Notes under the pieces: generated by a model
Told to the model about the DNA's origin: nothing
The model's database searches: none
Seen by the model: only the letters and a program-made list of their open reading frames with translations
Assembly: GCA_902490145.1 (NCBI GenBank)
Contig: CABUCT010000024.1
Coordinates: 1 to 12,159 of the forward strand
Direction of reading: 5' to 3'
DNA from: an uncultured Oscillospiraceae bacterium
GTDB taxonomy: Bacteria; Bacillota; Clostridia; Oscillospirales; Acutalibacteraceae
DNA: 12,159 nucleotides
In this document: piece after piece, positions 1 through 7,662 of the stretch
Numbering within the stretch: position 1 is the stretch's first letter
Layout of the letters: every line of letters starts with the position of its first letter
Made by a program: the position numbers and the translations under genes

Positions 1-443
1 TCCATACGGCGTTTTCCCTCAAAAGAGAAAGGCTTTGTAACAATACCTACGGTGAGGATTCCCATTTCCTTTGCAATCTGGGCAACGATAGGTGCAGCAC
101 CGGTTCCGGTTCCTCCGCCCATTCCGCTTGTGATAAATACCATATCGGCAGTTTTAATTGCTTCAACAATAAGATCACGGGATTCTTCGGCAGCTCTTGC
201 ACCTACATCAGGATTTGCACCTGCACCCTTTCCCTGTGTGACCTTTTCACCAATTTGAATTTTTTGATCAGCTTTAGAATTGTAAAGAGCCATGCTGTCA
301 GTGTTGATAGCAATAAACTCAACACCTTTAATACCGGCGTCAACCATGCGGTTTACTGCGTTTCCGCCGCCGCCACCGACACCAATTACTTTGATTTGCA
401 CAACATTTGCGTATTCCTGAGCAAGCTCATAAGCCATAATCAT
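1..443 (-). CDS. ftsZ: Cell division protein FtsZ, N-terminal part (runs off the left edge)
   Basis: FtsZ is the tubulin-like GTPase that polymerises at midcell into the ring that recruits the divisome. The 147 complete codons present cover the N-terminal GTP-binding domain. They include the GVGGGGNAVNRM nucleotide loop around residues 21-32, the INTD segment near 45-48, and the tubulin signature SGMGGGTGTGAAP around 105-117. The rest of the GTPase domain, the C-terminal domain and the C-terminal peptide lie outside the window. The start is ambiguous: an ATG at 443 has a GGAGG only 4 nt upstream, while a second in-frame ATG at 437 has 10 nt. The protein therefore begins MIMAYELAQ or MAYELAQ. 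It is the last gene visible in the cluster and is separated from ftsQ by 155 bases holding its own promoter candidate. No ftsA lies between them. Identity is certain. Confidence 0.97.
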   Translation of the reverse strand, partial: MIMAYELAQEYANVVQIKVIGVGGGGGNAVNRMVDAGIKGVEFIAINTDSMALYNSKADQKIQIGEKVTQGKGAGANPDVGARAAEESRDLIVEAIKTADMVFITSGMGGGTGTGAAPIVAQIAKEMGILTVGIVTKPFSFEGKRRM

Positions 444-447
444 TTAA

Positions 448-452
448 CCTCC
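448..452 (-). promoter_or_regulatory. Ribosome binding site of ftsZ
   Basis: The minus strand reads GGAGG here. It is 4 nt from the ATG at 443 and 10 nt from the in-frame ATG at 437. Neither spacing is ideal, so the site does not settle which start is used. Confidence 0.75.
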
Positions 453-523
453 AATTTATTTTAAACGTCTGTAATCAATATAAATATAGTTAATTTTAAT
501 TATTACAACATAATTCATTTTGT

Positions 524-552
524 ATTTTATCACGGTTTAAATCAAATTTCAA
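524..552 (-). promoter_or_regulatory. Candidate sigma-A promoter of ftsZ
   Basis: On the minus strand TTGAAA (547-552) and TAAAAT (524-529) are separated by exactly 17 nt, and the -10 is preceded by TGA, giving an extended -10. Transcription would start near position 517, leaving an untranslated leader of roughly 75 nt. A dedicated promoter allows ftsZ expression apart from the wall-synthesis genes upstream. The rest of the 444-598 spacer is very AT-rich. It has a small TATCAA/TTGATA inverted repeat near 581-597, but I see no convincing terminator after ftsQ, so readthrough from the operon is also expected. Confidence 0.65.
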
Positions 553-598
553 TATCAAAATATCTATTTTTTTAGTTTTTTATCAAAAATTGATATTA

Positions 599-1429
599 TC
601 ACTCGGAAATCTCATCCTTTATTGATTTTGCCCTGTAATATCCTTTGTTATTTTTTGCATCAAGGGTACTTACATCTATAACTCCCTCTTCTGTTTCTGT
701 ATCCATTATCTTTCTGCAGAATTTTAATTTATAGTCAAGCCCGCTGTTGCTTCCTAATTTTAAAACAAATTTTTCCTTGCAAAGCAACCGTATATCGACC
801 TCATTTGTTAAATCCAGTTTTGTCACATCGGTCATTTCATAATCTGATATTGCAGATAAAATTGAAGCCATTATTTGTTCAATTTTTTGATTAAATTCAA
901 GCTTCTTCCCTTCAATTGCCGTTTGAGGCACAACTCCAAAGACCGTTATACAACTGCAACTGTCCGAGCGTTCCAATACTTTAAAGTTTTCATCAATCAG
1001 AATAAAGTCGCTTTCGGTTTTTATACCAAATACCGCTTCATTTGGCTGTGTGACAACTTCAACTTTAGACGGCAATTTTCTTTTAATTTGAATGGATTTT
1101 ATATAAGGAAGCTTTTCGGAAATATTTTTTGATATTGAAGCAACATTTAATGCTAACATATTTTGCCCGTTTTTTATTCCGGATGCTTCAATTATTTGAG
1201 ATTCTGAATAAATTGTTTCGCCAATTACAGAAACTGATGTTATTTTAAAAAAAACTGTAAATGATAAGGTCACCAGCGTTGAGATTAACAATAAGCCGAG
1301 GATTATATAAGCCAAAGCTTTCGACAGTTTTTTCTTTTGCTGTTTTTTGCGGCCGTTATTGCGACGTGCTTCATTACGCTTTTTTTCTCTGTCGGCTTGT
1401 ATATCGGTAATTTTCCTATCCCTTGACAT
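599..1429 (-). CDS. ftsQ: Cell division protein FtsQ/DivIB
   Basis: FtsQ (DivIB in Firmicutes) is a bitopic membrane protein. It binds FtsL and FtsB/DivIC and helps control septal peptidoglycan synthesis. The 276-residue product has a strongly basic cytoplasmic N-terminus (1-38), one membrane segment at about 39-61, and a FtsQ-type POTRA domain at about 62-130 starting FKITSVSVIGE and containing the LPYIKSIQIKRKLPSKVEV segment pattern. A beta domain follows to about residue 250, then a short charged tail. Two cysteines (158 and 160) lie in the extracytoplasmic part. The ATG at 1429 is preceded by AGGA with 8 nt spacing, and the gene starts 31 nt after murA. The position before ftsZ fits divIB in Firmicute dcw clusters. 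Family assignment rests on topology, the POTRA pattern and context. Confidence 0.92.
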   Translation of the reverse strand: MSRDRKITDIQADREKKRNEARRNNGRKKQQKKKLSKALAYIILGLLLISTLVTLSFTVFFKITSVSVIGETIYSESQIIEASGIKNGQNMLALNVASISKNISEKLPYIKSIQIKRKLPSKVEVVTQPNEAVFGIKTESDFILIDENFKVLERSDSCSCITVFGVVPQTAIEGKKLEFNQKIEQIMASILSAISDYEMTDVTKLDLTNEVDIRLLCKEKFVLKLGSNSGLDYKLKFCRKIMDTETEEGVIDVSTLDAKNNKGYYRAKSIKDEISE

Positions 1430-1460
1430 ATTATCATTCCTGACTGATTATTATCTTTTA

Positions 1461-2714
1461 TTATTTCAATGAAATATCAGCATTAAGGCTTCTTAGAGTA
1501 TCAACTATATCTACATAGCCTCTGTTTATATGATTTATCCCGTTAATAACCGTAATTCCATCAGCGGCAAGTCCCGCTGTTACAAGTGCGGCACCGCCCC
1601 TAAGATCAGTAGCTTCAACCGAAGCACCGAAAAGATTTTTCACACCTTCAACAATAGCTACTCTTCCTTCGACCTTTATATTTGCACCAAGTCTGAGAAG
1701 TTCACCAACATGCTTATAACGATTTTCAAATATAGTTTCTACAAAAACACTTGTTCCGTTACACAAAGTGGACATTGCCATTATAGGCGGCTGAGCGTCA
1801 GTAGGAAATCCGGGATAAACTCCGGTTCTGATATTTTTAATGGCATTAAGTTTTTTGTTTGATTCAATTTTGACCGAGTCAGATTTAATATCCAGATCGC
1901 AGCCAGCCATTTGAAACACTGGAATTACCGGTCTTAAATGATCTGTACACACTTCATCAAGTTTAATTCTTCCTCCGCATGCAGCAACAGCAGACATATA
2001 AGTAGCAGCAACAATCCTATCTGAAATCACTTTGTGTTCCGCACCCTTAAGTTCTGAAACGCCTTCAATGGTAATCGTGCTTTCTCCGGCTGAATAAACC
2101 TTTGCACCGCAGGAATTAAGGAAGGTTGCCAAGTCACTGATTTCCGGTTCTCTGGCAGCATTATGTATAATGGTGGTTCCCTTTGCAGTTGCCGCCGCAA
2201 GAAGTATATTTTCTGTTGCACCAACGCTTGGTATAGGAAGATTAATCTCGCAGCCTTTAAGCCTATCTTCCGAAAAACAATTAAGCCTTCCATGAATTTC
2301 TTCTATTTCAAGACCCAAGCTGCGTAACGCTGACAAATGTATATCTATCGGTCTCGGTCCCAGTTCACATCCCCCGGGAAAAGACAAAAAAGCACTTCCG
2401 CACCTTGCAGCAATCGCACCCAAAAAAATAATGGATGATCGCATTTCACGCATTAGATTATCGGGAATTTCTTTACAGCTAAATCCCGCCGGATCAACCA
2501 TTACAGTTGTTCCTTCGCGTTTAACATTGCAGCCAAGATGTTTCAAAATGTTTATTGCGGCATCCACATCACTGATTTGCGGACAGTTATGTATTATACT
2601 CGGACTCTTGCTTATAAGCGTCGCAGACAAAATCGGCAATGCACTGTTTTTTGAACCCTGCACGCTTATTTCTCCGTAGAGACGATGGGACCCGTTAATA
2701 CAAATCTGCGACAT
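1461..2714 (-). CDS. murA: UDP-N-acetylglucosamine 1-carboxyvinyltransferase (MurA)
   Basis: MurA transfers enolpyruvate from phosphoenolpyruvate to UDP-N-acetylglucosamine in the cytoplasm, the committed step of peptidoglycan synthesis and the fosfomycin target. From the ATG at 2714 the product is 417 residues, the usual family length. The substrate-binding GSKNSALP places Lys22 and Asn23 exactly as in the E. coli enzyme. FPGGCELGPRPIDIHL carries the PEP-reactive cysteine at residue 116, so a fosfomycin-sensitive form is expected rather than the Asp variant. GFPTDAQPP holds the conserved catalytic Asp. The open frame extends seven codons further to a TTG at 2735. I chose the ATG because AAAGGGTG lies 6 nt upstream and the alignment then matches the family. 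Many Firmicutes have two murA copies, and I cannot say which this is. It occupies the place where B. subtilis has murB. Confidence 0.96.
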   Translation of the reverse strand: MSQICINGSHRLYGEISVQGSKNSALPILSATLISKSPSIIHNCPQISDVDAAINILKHLGCNVKREGTTVMVDPAGFSCKEIPDNLMREMRSSIIFLGAIAARCGSAFLSFPGGCELGPRPIDIHLSALRSLGLEIEEIHGRLNCFSEDRLKGCEINLPIPSVGATENILLAAATAKGTTIIHNAAREPEISDLATFLNSCGAKVYSAGESTITIEGVSELKGAEHKVISDRIVAATYMSAVAACGGRIKLDEVCTDHLRPVIPVFQMAGCDLDIKSDSVKIESNKKLNAIKNIRTGVYPGFPTDAQPPIMAMSTLCNGTSVFVETIFENRYKHVGELLRLGANIKVEGRVAIVEGVKNLFGASVEATDLRGGAALVTAGLAADGITVINGINHINRGYVDIVDTLRSLNADISLK

Positions 2715-2720
2715 ATTTAG

Positions 2721-2728
2721 CACCCTTT
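2721..2728 (-). promoter_or_regulatory. Ribosome binding site deciding the murA start
   Basis: The minus strand reads AAAGGGTG, ending 6 nt before the ATG at 2714. It supports that ATG over the upstream TTG at 2735, which has only T-rich sequence in front of it. Confidence 0.6.
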
Positions 2729-2776
2729 CAGCCAAAAAGCATATTTAACTTGCATTTTCATACTATGCTGAAAAGG
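2727..2776 (-). other. Possible hairpin in the murG-murA spacer
   Basis: In the 81-nt leader of murA, TTTCAGC pairs with GCTGAAA and AGCATA pairs with TATGCT, nested so that both can partly form. The right arm ends just upstream of the AAAGGGTG ribosome site. It could modulate murA translation, or act as a weak attenuator because TATGCTTTTT follows the inner stem. The stems are short and AT-rich, so this may be chance. Confidence 0.3.
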
Positions 2777-2795
2777 AATTTCTGTTACAAATATA

Positions 2796-3908
2796 CTAAA
2801 GCAAACTTATTATTGTTTCGTATATTTTTTTATTTGCATCTAAATATGCACCATCATATGCAGCTTTGCCCATCTTTGCAAGCTTTTCGGGACTATCAAT
2901 GATGCTGCTTACTTGTTCTTCTATAACTCCGTCGGTCAGATCTTTTTCTTCTATAACAATTGCCGCTCCCTTATTTTTAAGGGTCATAGCATTATGATAC
3001 TGATGATTTTCGGCAACATTAGGTGACGGTATAAGAATCGAAGCTTTTCCCTGTGCTTGAATTTCACTTAGTGTAATCGCCCCCGAACGGCTGATAACTA
3101 TGTCTGCTGCCGCCATACACAAATCCATATCAGAAATATACTCACTGACTCTGATTTGATTGCAAAGAGTCAAATCAACCTTCTTTTCTTTAAGTCTCTC
3201 GTTCATATAATCAAATGAGCCTTTGCCTGTGCCGTGAAAATGATAATATTTTCCAGATTGCCAATGCCAAGCGATCAAATCAGCAATAGCATCATTAATA
3301 GCTTTTGCTCCAAGACTTCCTCCAAATGAAAGTATCATCGGACGATTATCAAGACCAAGCTTTTGGCGAGCGTAATCACGGTTTGCTTCCAAAACCGAAG
3401 TCCTTACCGGATTTCCGGTAACTATGTATTCTCTTTCGGGCAAAAACTGCTTTGCTTCAGGCATAGCAAGCATAACTGCATCGACATATTTAACCAACAG
3501 TTTTGTGGTTAGCCCCGGATATGCATTTTGTTCATGGGTCGCTGTTTTATAACCCATCTTGTGTGCCTTTCGAAGTACAGGTCCACAGGCAAAACCGCCT
3601 GTTCCTACAACCACATCAGGGTTTAACTGACGAATTATTTTCTCAGCTTCAAATCCTGATGTTACCGCCCTTTTAAGTGACACAACGTTGTTTTTTATAT
3701 TTTTGAGTGTAAGTTTTCTTTCAAGTCCCGATACATGAATCGGATAAAAATTATATCCTGCTTCAGGTATCAAAGTTGCTTCCATACCTGTTCTGTTTCC
3801 TATAAAATTGATAATCGCATCCGGATGTTTCGACTTTATAAATCCGGCAACCGCTATTGCCGGATTTATATGACCGCCTGTTCCTCCACACGCAAATAAT
3901 ATATTCAT
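2796..3908 (-). CDS. murG: Lipid II synthase MurG (UDP-GlcNAc:lipid I GlcNAc transferase)
   Basis: MurG is a membrane-associated GT-B glycosyltransferase on the inner face of the membrane. It adds GlcNAc from UDP-GlcNAc to lipid I, making lipid II. The 370-residue product starts MNILFACGGTGGHINPA, with the first glycine-rich loop at 7-13. It has VVGTGGFACGP (100-110), HEQNAYPGLT (125-134), GNPVR (165-169), the second glycine loop SFGGSLGAKAIN (194-205, Leu where GGSQGA is usual), RSGAITLSE (274-282) and ENHQYHNA (300-307). All are diagnostic of the family, and the length is slightly above the E. coli enzyme. The ATG lies 5 nt after the ftsW stop, and its ribosome site AAGAGG sits in the last ftsW codons with 8 nt spacing, so translation of the two genes is probably coupled. 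Confidence 0.97.
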   Translation of the reverse strand: MNILFACGGTGGHINPAIAVAGFIKSKHPDAIINFIGNRTGMEATLIPEAGYNFYPIHVSGLERKLTLKNIKNNVVSLKRAVTSGFEAEKIIRQLNPDVVVGTGGFACGPVLRKAHKMGYKTATHEQNAYPGLTTKLLVKYVDAVMLAMPEAKQFLPEREYIVTGNPVRTSVLEANRDYARQKLGLDNRPMILSFGGSLGAKAINDAIADLIAWHWQSGKYYHFHGTGKGSFDYMNERLKEKKVDLTLCNQIRVSEYISDMDLCMAAADIVISRSGAITLSEIQAQGKASILIPSPNVAENHQYHNAMTLKNKGAAIVIEEKDLTDGVIEEQVSSIIDSPEKLAKMGKAAYDGAYLDANKKIYETIISLL

Positions 3909-3913
3909 TATTA

Positions 3914-5095
3914 TTACCTCTTTCTGACCGTACTGCTTCGTGATACTGATAGCAAAATACCCATCTGTGCTAAAAGCATTAACAGAGCTGTTCCGCCATA
4001 GCTGAAGAACGGTAAACTTATTCCCGTATTCGGTATGGTATTTGTAACAACAAGTATATTAAGAGTTGCCTGAAGTCCCACTTGGAATGTAATGCCCAGT
4101 GCGAGAAGAGAACCAAATCTGTCGGGAGCTCTCATTGCAATAGAAATACCTCTCCAAATAAATACACCAAATGCTATAAGAATACACAATGCTCCGATAA
4201 GTCCGAGTTCCTCTGCAACTATTGCAAAAATGAAGTCATTATGAGGTTCGGGAACCCACAAATATTTCTGCCTTGACTGCCCAAGACCTCTGCCCAAAAG
4301 TCCGCCCGAACCGATAGCATAAAGTGACTGAATGGTCTGATAACCTTCGCCGGTAGCAGCCTTCCAAGGATCAAGCCAATATGTGATTCGGCTGGATGCA
4401 TATGAAACTACACCAGTAGCAATTACTATAATCAATGCAAATGCACTGACGCCACCGCCCATAAGAACCCAACGCATTTTAATACCGCCGACTATCATCA
4501 AAACAGCACCGATGCAAAACACAAGAATTGTTGCTGATAAATGCGGTTCTTTTACTAGTAAACCACACACAAGTGCCAAAAGTAATACAAAGGGCACGAT
4601 ACCTTCTTTAAATGTTTTCATTTTTTCTTTTTTCTTTGAAATCAAATATGAAAACAAAAGAATAATTGAAAATTTTGCTATTTCAGAAGGCTGAAAACTT
4701 ATTCCTCCGAAATACAGCCAACGTTTATAATCGAACCCTTCTTGCATCGGAGGCAAAATCAATACAACTACCAACATTATAATCGAAAGACCGTATACAA
4801 TCCACGGAATATGAAACTTTGCATACCAGTGATAGTCAATATATGAAACGATGATCATCATGGCTACTCCGATAACAGCAAATTCGGCCTGCTTAATAAT
4901 AAACTTATAACTGTTTCCGTAATTATAATAAGCAAAAGCATAACTTGCAGAAAACATCATAATAAGCCCGACAGTAAGAAGCAGCATGATGATACCGAAA
5001 AACACCATGTCCATTTTCCCTCTTTTTACAGGAATTTCTTTTGGCCCTCTTTCGGCAATTACACCTTCAATATTTCTGTTTTCCGGTGAAATCAT
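3914..5095 (-). CDS. ftsW: SEDS peptidoglycan glycosyltransferase FtsW/SpoVE
   Basis: This polytopic SEDS protein polymerises lipid II into glycan strands together with its partner class B PBP, which is encoded upstream in the same cluster. The 393-residue product has a cytoplasmic N-terminus of about 28 residues, then about ten hydrophobic segments. Family motifs are FQPSEIAKFS (134-143), WLDPWKAATGEGYQTIQS (240-257), AIGSGGLLGRGLGQS (260-274), VPEPHNDFIFAIVAEELG (281-298) with the catalytic-type Asp at 287, and PNTGISLPFFSYGGTALL (355-372). EPHLSAT at 183-189 replaces the common QPDLGT. A strong AGGAGG lies 7 nt before the ATG. Whether the protein serves vegetative division (FtsW), sporulation (SpoVE) or both cannot be told from sequence. 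It is the only SEDS gene here, so a division role is most likely. Confidence 0.95.
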   Translation of the reverse strand: MISPENRNIEGVIAERGPKEIPVKRGKMDMVFFGIIMLLLTVGLIMMFSASYAFAYYNYGNSYKFIIKQAEFAVIGVAMMIIVSYIDYHWYAKFHIPWIVYGLSIIMLVVVLILPPMQEGFDYKRWLYFGGISFQPSEIAKFSIILLFSYLISKKKEKMKTFKEGIVPFVLLLALVCGLLVKEPHLSATILVFCIGAVLMIVGGIKMRWVLMGGGVSAFALIIVIATGVVSYASSRITYWLDPWKAATGEGYQTIQSLYAIGSGGLLGRGLGQSRQKYLWVPEPHNDFIFAIVAEELGLIGALCILIAFGVFIWRGISIAMRAPDRFGSLLALGITFQVGLQATLNILVVTNTIPNTGISLPFFSYGGTALLMLLAQMGILLSVSRSSTVRKR

Positions 5096-5131
5096 ATTCC
5101 TTCCTCCTGACCTGTTAAGTATTTTATTAAA

Positions 5132-6175
5132 TTACATAATCGATAATCTTATAAGTAAATATGAAATTCCACAGCCAACTAATGTAACGGCCGAGAATAC
5201 CAAAACAATTTTATTTTCACTCCAATTGCACATTTCAAAGTGGTGATGTATCGGAGTCATTTTAAACACTCTTTTTTTGGTTTTCTTATAATAAGCAACC
5301 TGTATTATTACAGAAAGTGCTTCTAACAAATACAATATTCCGGCAAGCAGCAGAATGATAGGATATCCGCTTGCAAAAGCCATTGCCACTACCGCACCGC
5401 CAAGAAACAATGATCCGGTGTCACCCATAAACACCTTTGCAGGCTTTAAATTCCAGAAAAGGAATCCACAGCAGCCTCCTGCTACCGTTCCTGCAAGAAC
5501 ATTTAATCCGCTTTGTAAAAGTGTTCCCGAAAGAATCATAAAAAATACGGAAACTATCATTGTAACCGAGCTGCACAATCCATCGATCCCGTCTGTAAGA
5601 TTCACCGAGTTAACAAATCCGTATATAAAAAGGAGTGCTATCGGCCAATATATAAGTCCTATCCCAGAGGAAACGTCTATTTCCCCGATAAACGGAATTT
5701 TTGTTGTTAAATCTCCGCTTAATGCAAGACTTGTAAGAAATGCAGCGGCAACTAAAAATTGCAGCAATGTTTTTTGTCTTGCAGTAAGTCCCAAATTTCT
5801 TTTTTTAACTACCTTTATATAATCATCTAAAAAACCGATTAAACCAAAGGATAACGCCATAACAAGACCTGCAATTACTCTTGTTACTTTTATTCTGTCC
5901 TGTGAAATTGTTGAAACAAGTTCATCATAAAAATTACTGTTTTTAGTTGTAAGTGCAATTATAAGTGACGTTACAAATGCAAACACCACTCCTACAATAA
6001 ACATTATTCCTCCCATTGTGGGAGTTCCCTGCTTTGACTTATGCCAATTAGGTCCGATGTCCAGTATAGTCTGACCAAATTTTAAATTATGCAGCCAAGG
6101 AATTACAAACACTCCAAGCAATGCAGTAATCCCAAATGACACAATTGTTGATGCTGCTGATATTATTGCGTCCAT
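5132..6175 (-). CDS. mraY: Phospho-N-acetylmuramoyl-pentapeptide-transferase (MraY)
   Basis: MraY is a polytopic membrane enzyme that moves phospho-MurNAc-pentapeptide from UDP onto undecaprenyl phosphate, producing lipid I. The 347-residue product has the expected length and about ten membrane segments. Landmarks are KQGTPTMGG (48-56), FLDDYIKVVKKRNLGLTARQK (115-135) with the Asp117-Asp118 pair, NLTDGIDGL (192-200) with the catalytic-site aspartates, VFMGDTGSLFLGG (248-260), and the MTPIHHHFE motif (306-314). The ATG at 6175 lies 17 nt after the murE stop, with a modest GGAAG ribosome site. In most bacteria murF precedes and murD follows mraY. Both are absent here, and mraY is flanked directly by murE and ftsW. 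Confidence 0.98.
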   Translation of the reverse strand: MDAIISAASTIVSFGITALLGVFVIPWLHNLKFGQTILDIGPNWHKSKQGTPTMGGIMFIVGVVFAFVTSLIIALTTKNSNFYDELVSTISQDRIKVTRVIAGLVMALSFGLIGFLDDYIKVVKKRNLGLTARQKTLLQFLVAAAFLTSLALSGDLTTKIPFIGEIDVSSGIGLIYWPIALLFIYGFVNSVNLTDGIDGLCSSVTMIVSVFFMILSGTLLQSGLNVLAGTVAGGCCGFLFWNLKPAKVFMGDTGSLFLGGAVVAMAFASGYPIILLLAGILYLLEALSVIIQVAYYKKTKKRVFKMTPIHHHFEMCNWSENKIVLVFSAVTLVGCGISYLLIRLSIM

Positions 6176-6192
6176 AATACACTTCCGTTCAA

Positions 6193-7629
6193 TTATTTAT
6201 TCAAATCGTTAAGAGCATTTGCAACTATTTCTCTCTCATCCAAATGAATTGTTGAGTTTTTAAGAATTTGATAAGTTTCGTGACCCTTGCCTGCTAATAA
6301 AATCATATCTCCACTTTGTGCATTTTTTATTGCATATTCAATTGCTTCAATTCTATTTTCAATTGATATAACAGGAATTTTCACATCATTTATTCCCGAA
6401 AGTATATCTTTTATTATCTCAGATGGTTCTTCGGTCCTGGGATTGTCAGAAGTTACTATAACATAATCAGAATAAGAAGCCGCTATCGTTCCCATTAAAG
6501 GACGTTTTGTTTTATCTCGGTCTCCTCCGCATCCAAACAGAGTAACAAGACGTCCTTCTTTTATTTCGTTTAATGATCTCAAAATATTTTCAAGGCCGTC
6601 AGGCGTGTGTGCATAATCAATTACAACAGTAAAGTCTTTTCCCGTAGGTACAATCTCGGCTCTTCCTTTTACATTCCCTGTTTCACAAAGAGCATTTACA
6701 ACCCCCATAAAGGGCATTCCCAGAGCAACGGCACAGGCTCCTGCTGCCATTGCATTATAAACCGAAAACAGTCCCGGAGTTTTAATTTTAACTCTTCCGA
6801 TAACACTGTCTCCTACAAGCTCAAAATCCACACCGTCAGTACGATGCTTTAAATTTTTAGCAATATATGTGCTGTCATTTTTATTTATAGAATATGTGAT
6901 TATATCACAGTCGCATGCTGAAATAATCTCATCAGAATATTCATCATCCGCATTGATTATTGCCTTTGTGCAAGAACTGAAAATTCTTTTTTTAACATTA
7001 AGATAATTTTCCATGGTCTTATGATAATCAAGATGATCCTGAGAAAGATTTGTAAACACACAAGCTGCATATTTAAGGCCAAAAACTCTTTCCATATCAA
7101 TAGCATGAGATGATACTTCCATTACCACATACTCGCATCCGGCAGACAACATCAATGAAAAAAGCGAATGAAGTTCAAATGCATCGGGAGTTGTATTTTT
7201 AGCAGGAAGTATTTGTTCTCCGACCATATTCTGTACGGTTCCTATAAGTCCAACCTTATGTCCAAGCTGTTCAAGAATTGACTTCATCAATGTACAGGTA
7301 GTGGTTTTTCCGTTTGTTCCTGTAACACCTACTATTTTAAGCTTTGAAGCAGGATTTCCAAAGTATGAAGCACACATTACCGCATATGCCTTTCGCGAAT
7401 TTTCAACGATAATCTGATTTTCAAGTCCGACATCATGCTCACATATAACAACTGCTGCTCCAAGTTTTGCAGCATCTTTTGCAAACTTATGACCATCGGC
7501 AGTAACTCCGTTTATACATACAAAGGCATCCCCTTCATTCACTGTTCGAGAGTCCTTTTTTACATTCTTAATTTCAAGATCCGCGAACTCGGTATTTTCA
7601 GTTTGCACAAGCAAATCCTTAAGTTTCAT
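6193..7629 (-). CDS. murE: UDP-MurNAc-L-Ala-D-Glu:meso-diaminopimelate ligase (MurE)
   Basis: MurE is the cytoplasmic ATP-dependent ligase that adds the third residue of the stem peptide. The 478-residue product shows the three Mur-ligase domains. The N-terminal UDP-substrate domain covers about 1-95. The central ATPase has GVTGTNGKTTT (101-111), EVSSHAID (171-178), FTNLSQDHLDYH (192-203) and a candidate carbamylated lysine in NVKKRIF (211-217). The C-terminal domain has DYAHTPDGL (338-346), FGCGGDRDKTKRP (365-377), DNPR (395-398) and LAGKGHE (445-451). DNPR is the recognition motif for meso-diaminopimelate, whereas L-lysine-adding enzymes carry a different sequence, so the wall is predicted to be of the meso-DAP type. 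A good AAAGGAG lies 9 nt before the ATG. The gene follows the PBP by 33 nt and precedes mraY by 17 nt. Confidence 0.97.
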   Translation of the reverse strand: MKLKDLLVQTENTEFADLEIKNVKKDSRTVNEGDAFVCINGVTADGHKFAKDAAKLGAAVVICEHDVGLENQIIVENSRKAYAVMCASYFGNPASKLKIVGVTGTNGKTTTCTLMKSILEQLGHKVGLIGTVQNMVGEQILPAKNTTPDAFELHSLFSLMLSAGCEYVVMEVSSHAIDMERVFGLKYAACVFTNLSQDHLDYHKTMENYLNVKKRIFSSCTKAIINADDEYSDEIISACDCDIITYSINKNDSTYIAKNLKHRTDGVDFELVGDSVIGRVKIKTPGLFSVYNAMAAGACAVALGMPFMGVVNALCETGNVKGRAEIVPTGKDFTVVIDYAHTPDGLENILRSLNEIKEGRLVTLFGCGGDRDKTKRPLMGTIAASYSDYVIVTSDNPRTEEPSEIIKDILSGINDVKIPVISIENRIEAIEYAIKNAQSGDMILLAGKGHETYQILKNSTIHLDEREIVANALNDLNK

Positions 7630-7662
7630 TGTATATATCTCCTTTATATTAAAAGCAGTTTT

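Noticed and set aside
52..464. Two short plus-strand frames over ftsZ and its leader
   Set aside because: They are antisense to ftsZ, with no family resemblance.
581..597. Inverted repeat TATCAA/TTGATA just after the ftsQ stop as a terminator
   Set aside because: Only six AT pairs, and in the transcribed direction it is followed by A-rich rather than T-rich sequence.
2027..2293. Minus-strand open frame of 88 codons inside murA
   Set aside because: It is a shifted-frame shadow of murA with no recognisable domain.
2715..2735. Seven-codon extension of murA to a TTG
   Set aside because: No ribosome site in front of the TTG. The ATG at 2714 has one and gives the family length, with Lys22/Asn23 in register.
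5355..5822. Plus-strand open frame of 155 codons across mraY
   Set aside because: It lies antisense to a clearly real gene. Its composition follows the codon pattern of mraY and it has no credible ribosome site.
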